Shown: positions 20,801 through 27,240, counted from the stretch's first letter. The stretch is DNA of 54,753 nucleotides from Paludibacteraceae bacterium (GCA_017384225.1 JAFNUD010000017.1:1-54753), one strand, 5' to 3'. The notes: generated from the letters alone by a model not told the origin. Program-made: numbers and translations.

Positions 20801-21175
20801 ATGAGTCCATGTGATGCCGCCTGATGTACCAGCAGTAGCGGTGTTGGTGTTAAGATCTTTGATCCAGCTCCATGGTTTGCCCAAGGAGAAATAGCCAGGA
20901 GACAACTCGGTGATACCCAATGCACCGACCTTGGTGTCCTTGACCATTATACTATAGGAACCAGTGTGACCCGCTTCGCGGTTGGTGAGGTTGAAATTGA
21001 TACCCGCTTGGCTGATATTGCTTCCGTACCAATCTTTGGGTTGTTCTTTGCCGTCAAATTTGGGCCCGCTCCAGTCTTCAAAACTGGGGTTAGGTAGTTG
21101 TTGGGCGTAAATACAGTCGCTACCTGCTAAAATAAGCAGTGTCATTGTTAAGAGAAAAGTGTAGATTTTCTTCAT
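11897..21175 (-). CDS. Giant secreted protein with about 30 cadherin-like beta-sandwich repeats (3092 aa)
   Basis: Signal peptide at 1-24. About 25-265 resembles the Bacteroidota carbohydrate-metabolism domain PCMD (LPNPSFEDW, then ALYVDDVELIYS). Then come about 30 repeats of 85-100 residues, each of the form L-x-x-I-Y-x-x-G-x-x-L-x-G-F-x-P, Y-x-x-x-L-P-x-G-T, V-T-A-x-x-G, Y-x-I-x-F, matching the cadherin-like beta-sandwich family (PF12733 pattern). A second PCMD-like block at about 1528-1715 splits the array into roughly 15 and 15. The repeats starting near residues 2468 and 2730 share the exact stretch DGVLIDGFRPDSFYY, suggesting recent duplication or gene conversion. The last 100 residues (VYTLDGSLLYMSKLE, ENGKRCITSGKILLAK) look like a divergent T9SS tail. 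It is probably a long surface filament or adhesin. Confidence 0.88.
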   Translation of the reverse strand: MKKIYTFLLTMTLLILAGSDCIYAQQLPNPSFEDWSGPKFDGKEQPKDWYGSNISQAGINFNLTNREAGHTGSYSIMVKDTKVGALGITELSPGYFSLGKPWSWIKDLNTNTATAGTSGGITWTHRPDTMSVWIKRVGPNVDKEDFYLLYYAWTGTAKGDKYKAKDGSCSSVSQTNEESDIRQALDANECGTIQKASQIAEGMWREMKQYGDWTNIRVPIYYFNDDVPEMMNIIFSASNYPNFRAKDGLYENSALYVDDVELIYSSKIDKLYIGSKEWKAFDPNSTEEQNYSLGRTVTEIPAIKAVRGVGSLTNARGNTVDFPGRELQTNEMTITPGIIDGNPTIITVSSEDGKSTTTYKIKFVREASTNAKLSNIFVNGKAINNFQPAIYNYTVELPYGTNAAPTISVEAQEDEQTISITQPTSTTSTASITVTAADKKTTATYTIQFKVAQLSDNTLKDIKINGTSLAGFTPSQTTYHVSLPITTTSMPIVEAISAYPEGEQTIKHTTPAVIDGGTYQISVSTPGNPTPKIYKLNFKLEASSYALLKSLQMGDNLITDFAPDRTTYYVNLPIGTTELPTITYEKGEPTQQVLVEEGGLNGVSKVLVTAGNGINSTEYKIVVSTALSEISSLNMIYIGGEALADFAPEKTSYSYTLPIGTTLLPAITVDKGDEYQTVNIITGGINGTTRITVTAQNGNTTVYQIAFSVGKATNATLKMIYLDGQPLDGFDPNILEYDCPLPKGTTQLPIITYDQADEYQTITTRDGGINGDYKITVRPQSGASQTYVLHFSVETSDNSSLNNIYIDGKALENFHPDTLHYTITLPMGTTTIPTVTYEKAEESQKVLNILSGNVQTIKVTAESGTTRTYIITFIIQRSESAFLKMIYLDGDSLTGFDQKVFDYTVSLSSSTCPIITVDKEEGQQITISTPHATGQAKIVVQPEFASANTYTIDFIDADNNFALLRNIYIDGQAITGFLPNQFTYSVVCSHITPTITYDSDSTQVVTVFRQGNIATLYVVAGEYKAQYEIILNLQANTDCTLRDIAINGNSIPGFDPQQHTYTLDIANDITPNISFEKQYAEQVVHTGMQNANTYNLFVQAQSGDTTTYTLFFKRLLDDDANLINLQLEGMNFDFEPTTYNYTLSLPDGYNLPTIRVESKPGQNIALHNLNDTKQEVIVIAPSGRTQTYTIHYKRNKSVNAYLSDILLNGISLQGFDTQVLSYTDSLAQGTKLVPCVQPIGMHPDQTITTYHSAIDGVTTIHVVAPDGQTTQDYAIHFPVKKSGNVALEYIMLDHDIVSLTYIPDVTDYTIHMPYGEKNAPLVLYQALEPEQTIAFISRPLGQTSQIIVTAENGDQRTYNIHFLPTYANETNLLATLGIDETGISLDASQTEHTVALPYGTRTMTVNYTKAFAEQTVWVQPGGINAPTIITVKSNRPGEEDLVYTLTPSVETQDPAVLTDIKVNGATIEGFDANRFSYIVNVTSKPSINCYALPGVVLEEIEDTDKHWQMKVTAQGRTNTYDIWYYYPEDVIPNNDFTQWTTTKTSKTDKPTSWNVPGDILGTYLLTAKAGTTVNKENETAVHLQTTYWAALAGPVPAVMNLGKMDASFAVAGGTRVTPSGFIKFRNTPDQAITRFHYPDKAGNGALFRFKFFDNGGAEYTFDQLQTQTTSDYIESTTALNTSNLYVTGLDIIIDATSQYPSASSNANLYVDYLRFAYNSRLTGMTVNDSVAVMDDNAFSYTLTDPENTLLPTLTFTGEVADQAQHVVWDDTTIIDRYSVRNATITNYAEDGTSTQYTLTLRRPLDGNNLLSDLRVNGQTITAFVDTKTAYEIHLPSTTKHLPDVQPIAGSSLQTISTQYADSTLTITVTPELGESTTYTIRFITDLSNDTQLENITAVGISFDPAQTEYTIDADKLPVITFVKKMDGQTVELHDGVITVTAEDGTQATYTILLNRPDIHTTGQLAEIEINGIAMQEFARDTYEYTLPTPERVSFTRVHPSDSVIFIQTPLYMEWQVIGDEQHTYRITYPQAQSSNTDLKAIYINSSHYEAFIPNVREYTYYTDEPVQIHAVANDQAAQLAATYHTQGDTIIYTYTVTAADGTIGQPYTLIIAPNLSSSPYLQAIYMDGTLLEEFQAEVLQYTYTIPTGAYKVTEPTMPSIYYELGASRQQVTIEYGNIGETTNIIVMSEDGINQVIYQLLVKAEHSHCTSLTGIAVNGKPIENFVSYRHYYSVKTTTNDVTLTWSSNDNFQTVTQSFDGFAYTLHVVAQDGITSSDYIIEVYNDAASNDITLAQILLDGLTLDKFHPALNPDLTFSAMQQRYTINLPSGTRYLPEITARLNSKGQSVVINTDQWTTQIIVTAADGITTNTYTLQFLAPKSSNTHLKMIYLDGEPLATFTPDHYHYFIPLPVGQTTMPDVYAVPQESTQIILDSITGSLQHTIFVTAENGAQDQYLLAFQLTPSEADTLQAIYEDGVLIDGFRPDSFYYAYTLPVGSTFFPKLTWDEADKWQTITTNTVVDDTIQRITQIHVQAMSGSTNTYTVAYNVEQSIVDTLQMIFIQSDSLEGFDPYTHDYYLYLAAGDSIAPTITWVEGDAYQIVNTQCVPYLIANKQIGWKQVLEVQAQNGQTRIYTIYFIFSNVLSDNANLLNIYINGIPLEGFTPTNYHYTFTLTEEEPLPSVLVEKAEPQQRINIDMGDITHITVMAEDTTYQSIYTITFQRQLSSNCQLEAIYQDGVLIDGFRPDSFYYDIVLPYGTITIPTFTYDVGHTSQIVAIDTFVVALDEQTQTTFRFSVTAPDPMYSAEYDIRVTTALNDDCSLQSLTVKGQIVEGFHPDSTSYVLTYPVGTDSIQLAALSDIQAIANDTNASVSITADGVNFTIQVSAQDGQHVRVYTLEQVVQLSSNARLSAIYLDSALIRDFNSETLEYTYYIVNSKPIVQAVPEDDNAMVDYSMYTENEPFYIYVTAADGTELIYTIHFLHTTVESAQTPMATDVLVKHLAGSNELVFATLRKNVSVGVYTLDGSLLYMSKLEETSQNDAYIVTDANGADKLVDIYTYHHVCTLPEANKTYIYAFFENGKRCITSGKILLAK

Positions 21176-21261
21176 TGAAATATGTACTTTTTGTTAATAT
21201 TCTATGTCATTTTTTAAGATTTATGCGATGAAATGTACGCATATAAATCCAAAATACGGCG

Positions 21262-21293
21262 CAAAATTAATATAAGTATTTGGAATGTGCAAA
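21262..21293 (-). promoter_or_regulatory. Promoter of the 3092-aa surface protein gene
   Basis: On the minus strand: TTTG (21290-21293), 20 nt, TAATTTTG (21262-21269). Spacing and -7 sequence are the same as at 11721-11752, and flanking bases are also alike (both share GCAAAATTAAT on the plus strand). Confidence 0.87.
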
Positions 21294-21298
21294 TTTCT

Positions 21299-21315
21299 CG
21301 CGTGTACGCATGCGT
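21299..21315. promoter_or_regulatory. Alternating purine-pyrimidine tract upstream of the 3092-aa gene promoter
   Basis: Seventeen perfectly alternating bases containing the palindrome CGCATGCG (21307-21314), 5 nt upstream of the -33 box. It is the counterpart of 11757-11775. Confidence 0.6.
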
Positions 21316-21351
21316 TTTATTAATGAAATGCACTTTTTTCCAAAGAAAAGG

Positions 21352-21383
21352 AATAAAAAATAGGAGAAAATGATTTCCCCTAT
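21352..21383 (-). terminator. Terminator after recF
   Basis: A 9-bp stem with one mismatch (21360-21368 with 21375-21383). On the minus strand it is followed by TTTTTTATT. It lies 28 nt after the recF stop codon. Confidence 0.7.
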
Positions 21384-21410
21384 AAAGTGAAGCTGACGAT
21401 AAAGATAGTA

Positions 21411-22514
21411 TTATATCTGTTGGAATTCTCCTGCTGTTACATGAAATACAGATGCGTCGTCTAACATTTGATTGAGTATGGTGGTTAGGTGCTGACGGTC
21501 GGTATCGGTGATGAAAATCTGACCAAAACGATTGCTGCTCACTAATTGGATAATACGTTGCATCCGCTCGGAGTCTAATTTGTCGAAAATGTCGTCCAAT
21601 AAGAGAATAGGTTTGCCTAAGAAAATGGCTTGTCCCAATTTCATGGCGAGCAAATAGGATTTTTGTTGTCCTTGACTGCCAACGCGCTTTAGGGGATGTT
21701 CCCCTAAACGCATCTCTAGTTCATCTTTATGTATGCCTTGTGTGGTCCAACCTATTGCTAAGTCTCGTTGTCGTGTTCGCGCAAAAGACTCTATCAAGTC
21801 GCGTTCTTGCAGTTGAGATATATAGTGTAATGAGACATGTTCGCTATTTCCCGAAATGGCGGAGTACATTTCTTGAAAAGCAGGCGTGAACTGCTGTATG
21901 AAATCGGTGCGTTGTTGGTAGATATAGATCGCCAACTCCGCCATTTGCAATTCAATGACTTCGAATAGCTCTTTTGGAGCTTGTGATGGGTGTTCCTCGT
22001 ACTGCTTGAGTAGAGCGTTTCGTTGTTTGAGCAATGCGTTGTAGCGAGTGAGATACTCCAAGTATTGCTTGTCGTATTGTGAAATCACGCCGTCCATGAA
22101 GCGCCTGCGCTCGTCGCTACCTTCGCTGATGAGTTCGCTATCTTGCGGACTAACCATCACGAGAGGAATCAAACCGATATGGTCAATGAGGCGTTGATAG
22201 TCTTTTTTGCCACGGCGAAATTGTTTTTTTACGCCGCGTTTGATACCACACGAGATGACTTCTAAGTTGTCTGATAGTCCTTCATCCAAGAGGTAGCGTC
22301 CTTGAATCATTGCCAAATCTTCGTTATGCGTAATGTTTTGACTATCAATGGTATTGTAAGCAGATTTGGTAAAGCTAAGGTAGTAGATAGCGTCTAAAAT
22401 GTTCGTTTTGCCTTGTCCGTTTAATCCGACAAAACAATTGAGTTTATCTGAAAAACGAAGCGTCGTTTCTCGGATATTTTTATAGTTTAATATGCTGATT
22501 TCGTATAGAATCAT
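21411..22514 (-). CDS. recF: DNA replication and repair protein RecF
   Basis: A 367-aa SMC-like ATPase with Walker A GLNGQGKT at residues 30-37, the signature-like region VGSQGQQKSYLLAMKL, and Walker B PILLLDDIFDKLD near residue 303. RecF with RecO and RecR loads RecA on gapped DNA during recombinational repair. The start was set at the ATG at 22514 (MILYEISILNYKNIR), because this is the conserved N-terminus and lies one base after the stop of the upstream response regulator; the longer frame would overlap that gene. In Bacteroidota recF is often separated from dnaA/dnaN, as here. A terminator follows. Confidence 0.96.
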   Translation of the reverse strand: MILYEISILNYKNIRETTLRFSDKLNCFVGLNGQGKTNILDAIYYLSFTKSAYNTIDSQNITHNEDLAMIQGRYLLDEGLSDNLEVISCGIKRGVKKQFRRGKKDYQRLIDHIGLIPLVMVSPQDSELISEGSDERRRFMDGVISQYDKQYLEYLTRYNALLKQRNALLKQYEEHPSQAPKELFEVIELQMAELAIYIYQQRTDFIQQFTPAFQEMYSAISGNSEHVSLHYISQLQERDLIESFARTRQRDLAIGWTTQGIHKDELEMRLGEHPLKRVGSQGQQKSYLLAMKLGQAIFLGKPILLLDDIFDKLDSERMQRIIQLVSSNRFGQIFITDTDRQHLTTILNQMLDDASVFHVTAGEFQQI

Positions 22515-22515
22515 G

Positions 22516-23682
22516 TTACATGTACAGATTAACATCTTCTGCTGTAATCTCATCTCCAGAAAGGATAATCAATCGCTCTACTACATTGCGAAGCTCGCGG
22601 ATATTACCAGGCCAATGATGTTGTTGCAGAGCCTCTATGGCATCTTTGCTAATGCTCTTGTTTTTCCAGCCTTGCTCGGCACATATGAGTTGGATAAAAT
22701 GATTGACTAACAGTGGAATATCTTCTTTCCTATCTTTTAAGTCTGGGACATGGATAGGAATGACATTGAGGCGATGGTAAAGGTCCTCACGGAAATTGCC
22801 TTTTTCAATTTCTTGCTTTAGATTTTTATTGGTCGCAGCGAGTACACGTACATTCACTTTGATGCTCTTGTCGCTGCCTACGCGGGTGATTTCGTTTTCT
22901 TGTAGCGCGCGTAGTACTTTGGTCTGCGCAGATAGACTCATATCTCCGATTTCATCTAAGAAAAGTGTGCCTCCATCTGCTTGTTCAAACTTTCCTGCGC
23001 GATCTTTTACGGCTCCAGTAAAACTGCCTTTCATATGACCAAACAACTCGCTCTCTATCAGTTCGCTTGGAATGGCTGCGCAATTGACCTCTACAATTAC
23101 AGCATTGGAGCGTTGGCTGTTTTCATGAATGAGGTGAGCTACAACCTCTTTCCCTGTTCCGTTGGAACCAGTAATTAGTACTCGTGCTTCTGTAGGCGCG
23201 ACCTTGTCTATGATGCTTCGCACGCGTGTGATAGCTGCACTCTCACCTATCATCTGATTGCGTTTGCCCACTTTCTTACGTAGAACTTTGGTCTCTTGTA
23301 CCAGTGATTTGTGATCAAGAGCATGCTTGGTTGTGAGTAGTAATCGATTGAGATCCAATGGCTTTTGTATAAAATCAAAGGCTCCTTTCTTTAGTGATTC
23401 TACTGCGGAATCTACCGAACCATGTCCAGTGATAACTACTACGGGGGCTTCCTCCGAATTGTGTTGTGCCATGCCTTCGCGGTACTGAGATAAAAACTCC
23501 AAACCATCCATTTCGGGCATCTTTATGTCCGTGAAGATAAGATCGTAGGGGTGTGATAATGCCTTCTCTAACCCCAATCTACCATTTTCGGCTGTGTCCA
23601 CATTATAACTCTCAAATTCTAAAATTTCCTTGAGCGTATTTCGGATGGCACGTTCATCATCTATAACAAGTATCTTTGCCAT
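22516..23682 (-). CDS. Sigma-54-type response regulator (receiver plus AAA+) lacking a DNA-binding domain
   Basis: A 388-aa protein. The receiver domain (about 1-120) has the acidic pair D8-D9, phospho-acceptor D52 (IFTDIKMPEMDG) and the conserved Lys in IQKPLD. The AAA+ domain has Walker A GSNGTGKE, the sigma-54 contact loop GSFTGA (near 217-222) and Walker B GGTLFLDEIGD. The protein stops right after the helical lid (NIRELRNVVERL, EITAEDVNLYM), so the C-terminal Fis-type helix-turn-helix of NtrC is absent. The ATG at 23682 was chosen because the upstream in-frame start lies inside the promoter's -7 element; the leader is then only about a dozen bases. No sensor kinase is adjacent. The gene is translated just ahead of recF. 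Confidence 0.93.
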   Translation of the reverse strand: MAKILVIDDERAIRNTLKEILEFESYNVDTAENGRLGLEKALSHPYDLIFTDIKMPEMDGLEFLSQYREGMAQHNSEEAPVVVITGHGSVDSAVESLKKGAFDFIQKPLDLNRLLLTTKHALDHKSLVQETKVLRKKVGKRNQMIGESAAITRVRSIIDKVAPTEARVLITGSNGTGKEVVAHLIHENSQRSNAVIVEVNCAAIPSELIESELFGHMKGSFTGAVKDRAGKFEQADGGTLFLDEIGDMSLSAQTKVLRALQENEITRVGSDKSIKVNVRVLAATNKNLKQEIEKGNFREDLYHRLNVIPIHVPDLKDRKEDIPLLVNHFIQLICAEQGWKNKSISKDAIEALQQHHWPGNIRELRNVVERLIILSGDEITAEDVNLYM

Positions 23683-23700
23683 AATTTTCAAAATTTTGCG

Positions 23701-23732
23701 CAAAGGTACAAGTTTTTATGGAAAAATGCAAA
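23701..23732 (-). promoter_or_regulatory. Promoter of the response regulator gene
   Basis: On the minus strand: TTTG (23729-23732), 20 nt, TACCTTTG (23701-23708). It is back-to-back with the divergent promoter at 23737-23768, with only 4 bp between the two -33 boxes. Confidence 0.9.
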
Positions 23733-23736
23733 TTTT

Positions 23737-23768
23737 TTTGCGTATGTGAATAATTATTTGTACCTTTG
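23737..23768 (+). promoter_or_regulatory. Promoter of the modular secreted protein gene pair
   Basis: TTTG at 23737-23740, 20 nt, TACCTTTG at 23761-23768. The leader to the ATG at 23828 is A-rich and has no Shine-Dalgarno. Confidence 0.9.
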
Positions 23769-23827
23769 CACACTTTTAGTAGAGAAAAACAATAAAAAAT
23801 TAATATTAACTTAAAATTCATTTTAGT

Positions 23828-25663
23828 ATGAAAAGAATTCTACTTTTTGTATTCGTCGCAGTAATGACATTGAATCTGTCTGCTGTTACGATTGAAATCC
23901 CAGCAGAAGCGCAAGGCTGGAATATTCCTGCGGAAGCTATTGACGTACTCCAAGCACGCGAGATTTGTGCCGCATTGGATTCTGGTGCAACTACAGGTAC
24001 TAAGTACTACGTAATGGGTTATGTGAAAAAAATCCACGCGAAGCATGAATCTGGTGTTTCTGACTTTGGTAACGCGCAATTTTTCATGGAGAACGTAAAG
24101 GGAGCTGATTCTGCGGATGACTTTATGGCGTATCAAGTGTATGGTCTTAATGGTCAGAAGATTACCGATCCTAATGTAGTAGCGGTAGGTGACTTTGTGG
24201 TAGTTTATGGTGAGTTGACTAACTACAAAGGTACTTATGAGACAGTGGGCAAAGGTGCTGCTCATATATGGAATAGTACTAACCCATTGATTGCAAGTAG
24301 CACTCCTTCTACTCCTTCAACTCCTTCGATAGAAGATGTTGTTGGCGACGGTAGCGAAGTTAATCCATATACTGTAGAGGATGTATTGGCTTTGGACAAT
24401 ACGAGTAAAGGTCCTCACTATGTGAAAGGTTTTATTGTCGGTCAAGTGAACGGTAAAGCACTCAGTTCTGGTTTAGATACGGAAGCTCCTTTCGAGGGAG
24501 ATGATGGTAAAGCATATCATACCAATATCGTGATTGCAAGTGCAATGGGTGAAACCGCAAATGTCGTACCTGTGCAATTACCTTCTGGTGACTTACGTCT
24601 AGCATTTAACCTGGTGGAGAACCCAGATAAATTAGGTGCTGAAGTGTTAATTTGTGGTTCTTTGGAAAAATATTTCGGTGTGCCAGGAATCAAGTCTCCA
24701 ACATCTATCGTAGTCCTTTCTCAAGGAACGACACCGTCTAATGTCGTTAATATTATAGGTTTGCAATACGCAGATGCATGGTATAATATGAATGATGAGG
24801 TGGCTCAATACGATTTTATTTTATATAACAATTTTGACACAGCCTATGTTTATCCAAAATTGGATCTTACTGTAGCCGCAACTGCAAAAACTGCCATCAA
24901 TGGTACATATTCTTTGCTATCTGCTACTTATTGGGCTTCTGCAACTGAGTCTGTAGAGATGGGTAGCGTCGCAGGAACTGTTGCTGTGAAGAATGTAAAA
25001 GGAATTGACTATTCTTTCACAGGCTCATTTGTAGGTGTTGATGGTAAGACTTACAAGTTCAATAAGACTGTGGAGGTAACCGCTTACGATGAAGATGATG
25101 AGGAAATCGTTTTGAAGGAGGAGACTACTGATAATCCTGGTACTGAAACTCCAGCGGGTGCGATCGTATTCGATGCCGATGTTGATAAGGGTAACGCAGG
25201 TACTGATTCTAATAATGCAGCTGAATATGTTGTGACTAAGAATGGTGTAACTATGACCGTATCAAGCGGTATTCTTGGTACTTACAACAATGAGATGCAC
25301 TATCGCATCTATAAGAATCAAACTTTGACTCTTACCTCTACTGCAGGCAATATTGTGAAGGTTGAGTTTACTTGTACTGCAAACGACGATGCTAAGTATG
25401 GTCCTGGTTGCTTCACTGTTGTTGGTGGTGAGTACACCTATTCAGGTCCAGTAGGTACATGGACAGGAAATGCTCCTGTGATTACCTTTACTGCAACTTC
25501 TAACCAAGTACGTGCTACCCAAGTTGTCGTGACGTTGGAAGGATCTACTGGTGTGGAGAATATTCTCGCAAGTGACGTTCCTGAGAAAGTATTGATGGAT
25601 GGTCAAATTTATATCGTTCGTGGCGAGAATGTTTATACTATCCTCGGTGCACAAGTGAAGTAA
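23828..25663 (+). CDS. Secreted modular protein with OB-like, DUF6359-like and duplicated beta modules (611 aa)
   Basis: Signal peptide at 1-19 (LLFVFVAVMTLNLSAV). About 34-160 looks like an OB-fold domain (YYVMGYVKKIH, FFMENVKG, VAVGDFVVVYGELTNYKGTYET). A Pro/Ser/Thr linker follows. About 174-297 resembles DUF6359 (NPYTVEDVLAL, HYVKGFIVGQVNG). About 310-428 is module B (YADAWY, KTAINGTYSLL, YSFTGSFVGVDGKTYKF). About 445-572 is module C (FDADVDKGNAGTDSNNAAEY, VEFTCTANDDAKYGPG). B and C recur in the next gene. It ends with a short tail GENVYTILGAQVK instead of a full T9SS domain. It is probably a secreted or surface protein of unknown ligand. Confidence 0.85.
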   Translation: MKRILLFVFVAVMTLNLSAVTIEIPAEAQGWNIPAEAIDVLQAREICAALDSGATTGTKYYVMGYVKKIHAKHESGVSDFGNAQFFMENVKGADSADDFMAYQVYGLNGQKITDPNVVAVGDFVVVYGELTNYKGTYETVGKGAAHIWNSTNPLIASSTPSTPSTPSIEDVVGDGSEVNPYTVEDVLALDNTSKGPHYVKGFIVGQVNGKALSSGLDTEAPFEGDDGKAYHTNIVIASAMGETANVVPVQLPSGDLRLAFNLVENPDKLGAEVLICGSLEKYFGVPGIKSPTSIVVLSQGTTPSNVVNIIGLQYADAWYNMNDEVAQYDFILYNNFDTAYVYPKLDLTVAATAKTAINGTYSLLSATYWASATESVEMGSVAGTVAVKNVKGIDYSFTGSFVGVDGKTYKFNKTVEVTAYDEDDEEIVLKEETTDNPGTETPAGAIVFDADVDKGNAGTDSNNAAEYVVTKNGVTMTVSSGILGTYNNEMHYRIYKNQTLTLTSTAGNIVKVEFTCTANDDAKYGPGCFTVVGGEYTYSGPVGTWTGNAPVITFTATSNQVRATQVVVTLEGSTGVENILASDVPEKVLMDGQIYIVRGENVYTILGAQVK

Positions 25664-25690
25664 TTATTTATCTTGAATATTTAATTTATT

Positions 25691-27178
25691 ATGAAAAAAA
25701 TAGCTTTGTTTTTCAGCGCATTGCTCTTCTCGATGATGAGTTTTGCAGGCGTTGTTACCTTTGACGCTGATGCGGATAAGGGTAATGCGGGTACAGACTC
25801 CAACAATGCTGCTGCTTACACTATCACAAAAAGTGGTGTGACAGTAGAGGTAAGTTCAGGTATCTTGGGTACTTACAACAACGAGGCACACTATCGTGTG
25901 TATAAAGGTCAAACACTGACAATTACCAGTACCGTAGGCAATATTACTTCTGTAGAGTTTACTTGTACCGCTAATGATGACGTTAAGTATGGTCCTGGTA
26001 GTTTTACTGTTGAAGGTGGTGAGTACACCTATTCTGGTCCGGTAGGAACTTGGGTTGGTAATGCAACATCTGTTACTTTTGCAGCAACTAATAATCAAGC
26101 TCGTGCAACACAAATTGTAGTAACTATTGATGGTGAAGGTGGTTCAGATACTCCTGAGACTCCTGAAACACCTGTAACAGGTACAGAGATTGAGAACTTG
26201 AATTATGCAGATGCTATCTATGTGAATGATCCTGAATTTGGTGATTATTGGGTATTTGATTTGTATAATGACTATGATTATGATGCAGAGGACTACATAT
26301 ATCCAGATGTATATGTAAAGGTTAACGAGACACCAAGCAAGACTGCTATCAACGGCACATACAACGTATTGTACACAGAGTATTTGACAAGTGCTGATGA
26401 TGTAATTGCAACCGATGAAAATGCTGAGGATTTCGTAGGTACTTTGACCATTAAGAATGTAGATAATGAAGGAAATTACTCTTTCAAGGGTTCATTTACA
26501 GCTGCCGATGGTAAGACATACACTTATGATCAAGTTGTAAATGTATATGCTTATGCTTATAGCGAGGTAGATGGTGAGCCTATGTATGAAGATATAGAAC
26601 TCAACGAAAGTGGCACAACTCCAGAGAACCCAGATCCAGAGAATCCTGAAAACCCTGAGACTCCAGCAGGCGAGGTGACTTTCGATGCTGATGTAGATAA
26701 AGGTAATGCTTCGGAAGATGCTGCAAATCAGACAGAATATACTGTGGAGAAAGATGGTGTGACTATGGTTGTTTCAAAGGGTATTATCGGTGTGTATAAC
26801 AATGAGAACCACTATCGTGTTTACAAGAGCGAAACATTGAAAATTACTTCTACTGTAGGTAATATCGTATCTGTAGAGTTTACTTGTACAGCAAACGATG
26901 ATGTTAAGTATGGTCCTGGTTGCTTCACCGTTGATGGTGGTGATTACACATATTCAGGTCCTGTAGGCACATGGACTGGTAGTGCAACTGAGGTTGTATT
27001 TACAGCAACTACCAATCAAGTACGTGCTACTCAGGTCGTAGTGAAGATTGCGGGTGCTGCTACTGATGTAGAGGATATTATCACTGTTGAACTTCCTGTA
27101 AAGGTGCTCAACAATGGTCAATTGATGATTATTAGTGGTGAGAATATGTACAATATTCTTGGTACACAAATCAAATAA
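25691..27178 (+). CDS. Secreted modular protein with C-B-C architecture (495 aa)
   Basis: Signal peptide at 1-19 (FFSALLFSMMSFAG). Module C occurs twice (about 21-150 and 328-453; VEFTCTANDDVKYGPG in both) around one module B (about 167-300; KTAINGTYNVLYTEYL, YSFKGSFTAADGKTYTYD). Acidic Pro/Glu-rich linkers (TPETPETP, ENPENPETP) join them. The tail GENMYNILGTQIK is nearly the same as in the gene 27 nt upstream, with which it is surely co-transcribed. The pair arose by module duplication. No catalytic motif is seen; binding of a polymer or surface is a guess. It is followed by a strong terminator. Confidence 0.85.
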   Translation: MKKIALFFSALLFSMMSFAGVVTFDADADKGNAGTDSNNAAAYTITKSGVTVEVSSGILGTYNNEAHYRVYKGQTLTITSTVGNITSVEFTCTANDDVKYGPGSFTVEGGEYTYSGPVGTWVGNATSVTFAATNNQARATQIVVTIDGEGGSDTPETPETPVTGTEIENLNYADAIYVNDPEFGDYWVFDLYNDYDYDAEDYIYPDVYVKVNETPSKTAINGTYNVLYTEYLTSADDVIATDENAEDFVGTLTIKNVDNEGNYSFKGSFTAADGKTYTYDQVVNVYAYAYSEVDGEPMYEDIELNESGTTPENPDPENPENPETPAGEVTFDADVDKGNASEDAANQTEYTVEKDGVTMVVSKGIIGVYNNENHYRVYKSETLKITSTVGNIVSVEFTCTANDDVKYGPGCFTVDGGDYTYSGPVGTWTGSATEVVFTATTNQVRATQVVVKIAGAATDVEDIITVELPVKVLNNGQLMIISGENMYNILGTQIK

Positions 27179-27201
27179 TCTTGAGTTGATACAATACAAA
27201 A

Positions 27202-27240
27202 AAAGAGAGGTGCATTATTTGGCATCTCTCTTTCTTTTGT
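27202..27240 (+). terminator. Terminator after the modular protein gene pair
   Basis: A 12-bp stem (27202-27213 with 27222-27233, one G-U pair) and an 8-nt loop, followed by a T-rich tail. It lies 23 nt after the stop codon. Confidence 0.88.

Noticed and set aside
22515..22553. Longer N-terminus of RecF
   Set aside because: It would overlap the upstream gene and adds unconserved residues before MILYEIS.
23683..23703. Upstream start for the sigma-54 regulator
   Set aside because: It falls within or before the -7 promoter element, so it would not be in the transcript.
25664..25690. Frameshift truncating a full T9SS tail in the first modular gene
   Set aside because: The 27-nt gap holds no tail-like sequence in any frame, and the neighbouring gene ends the same way, so the short tail is genuine.
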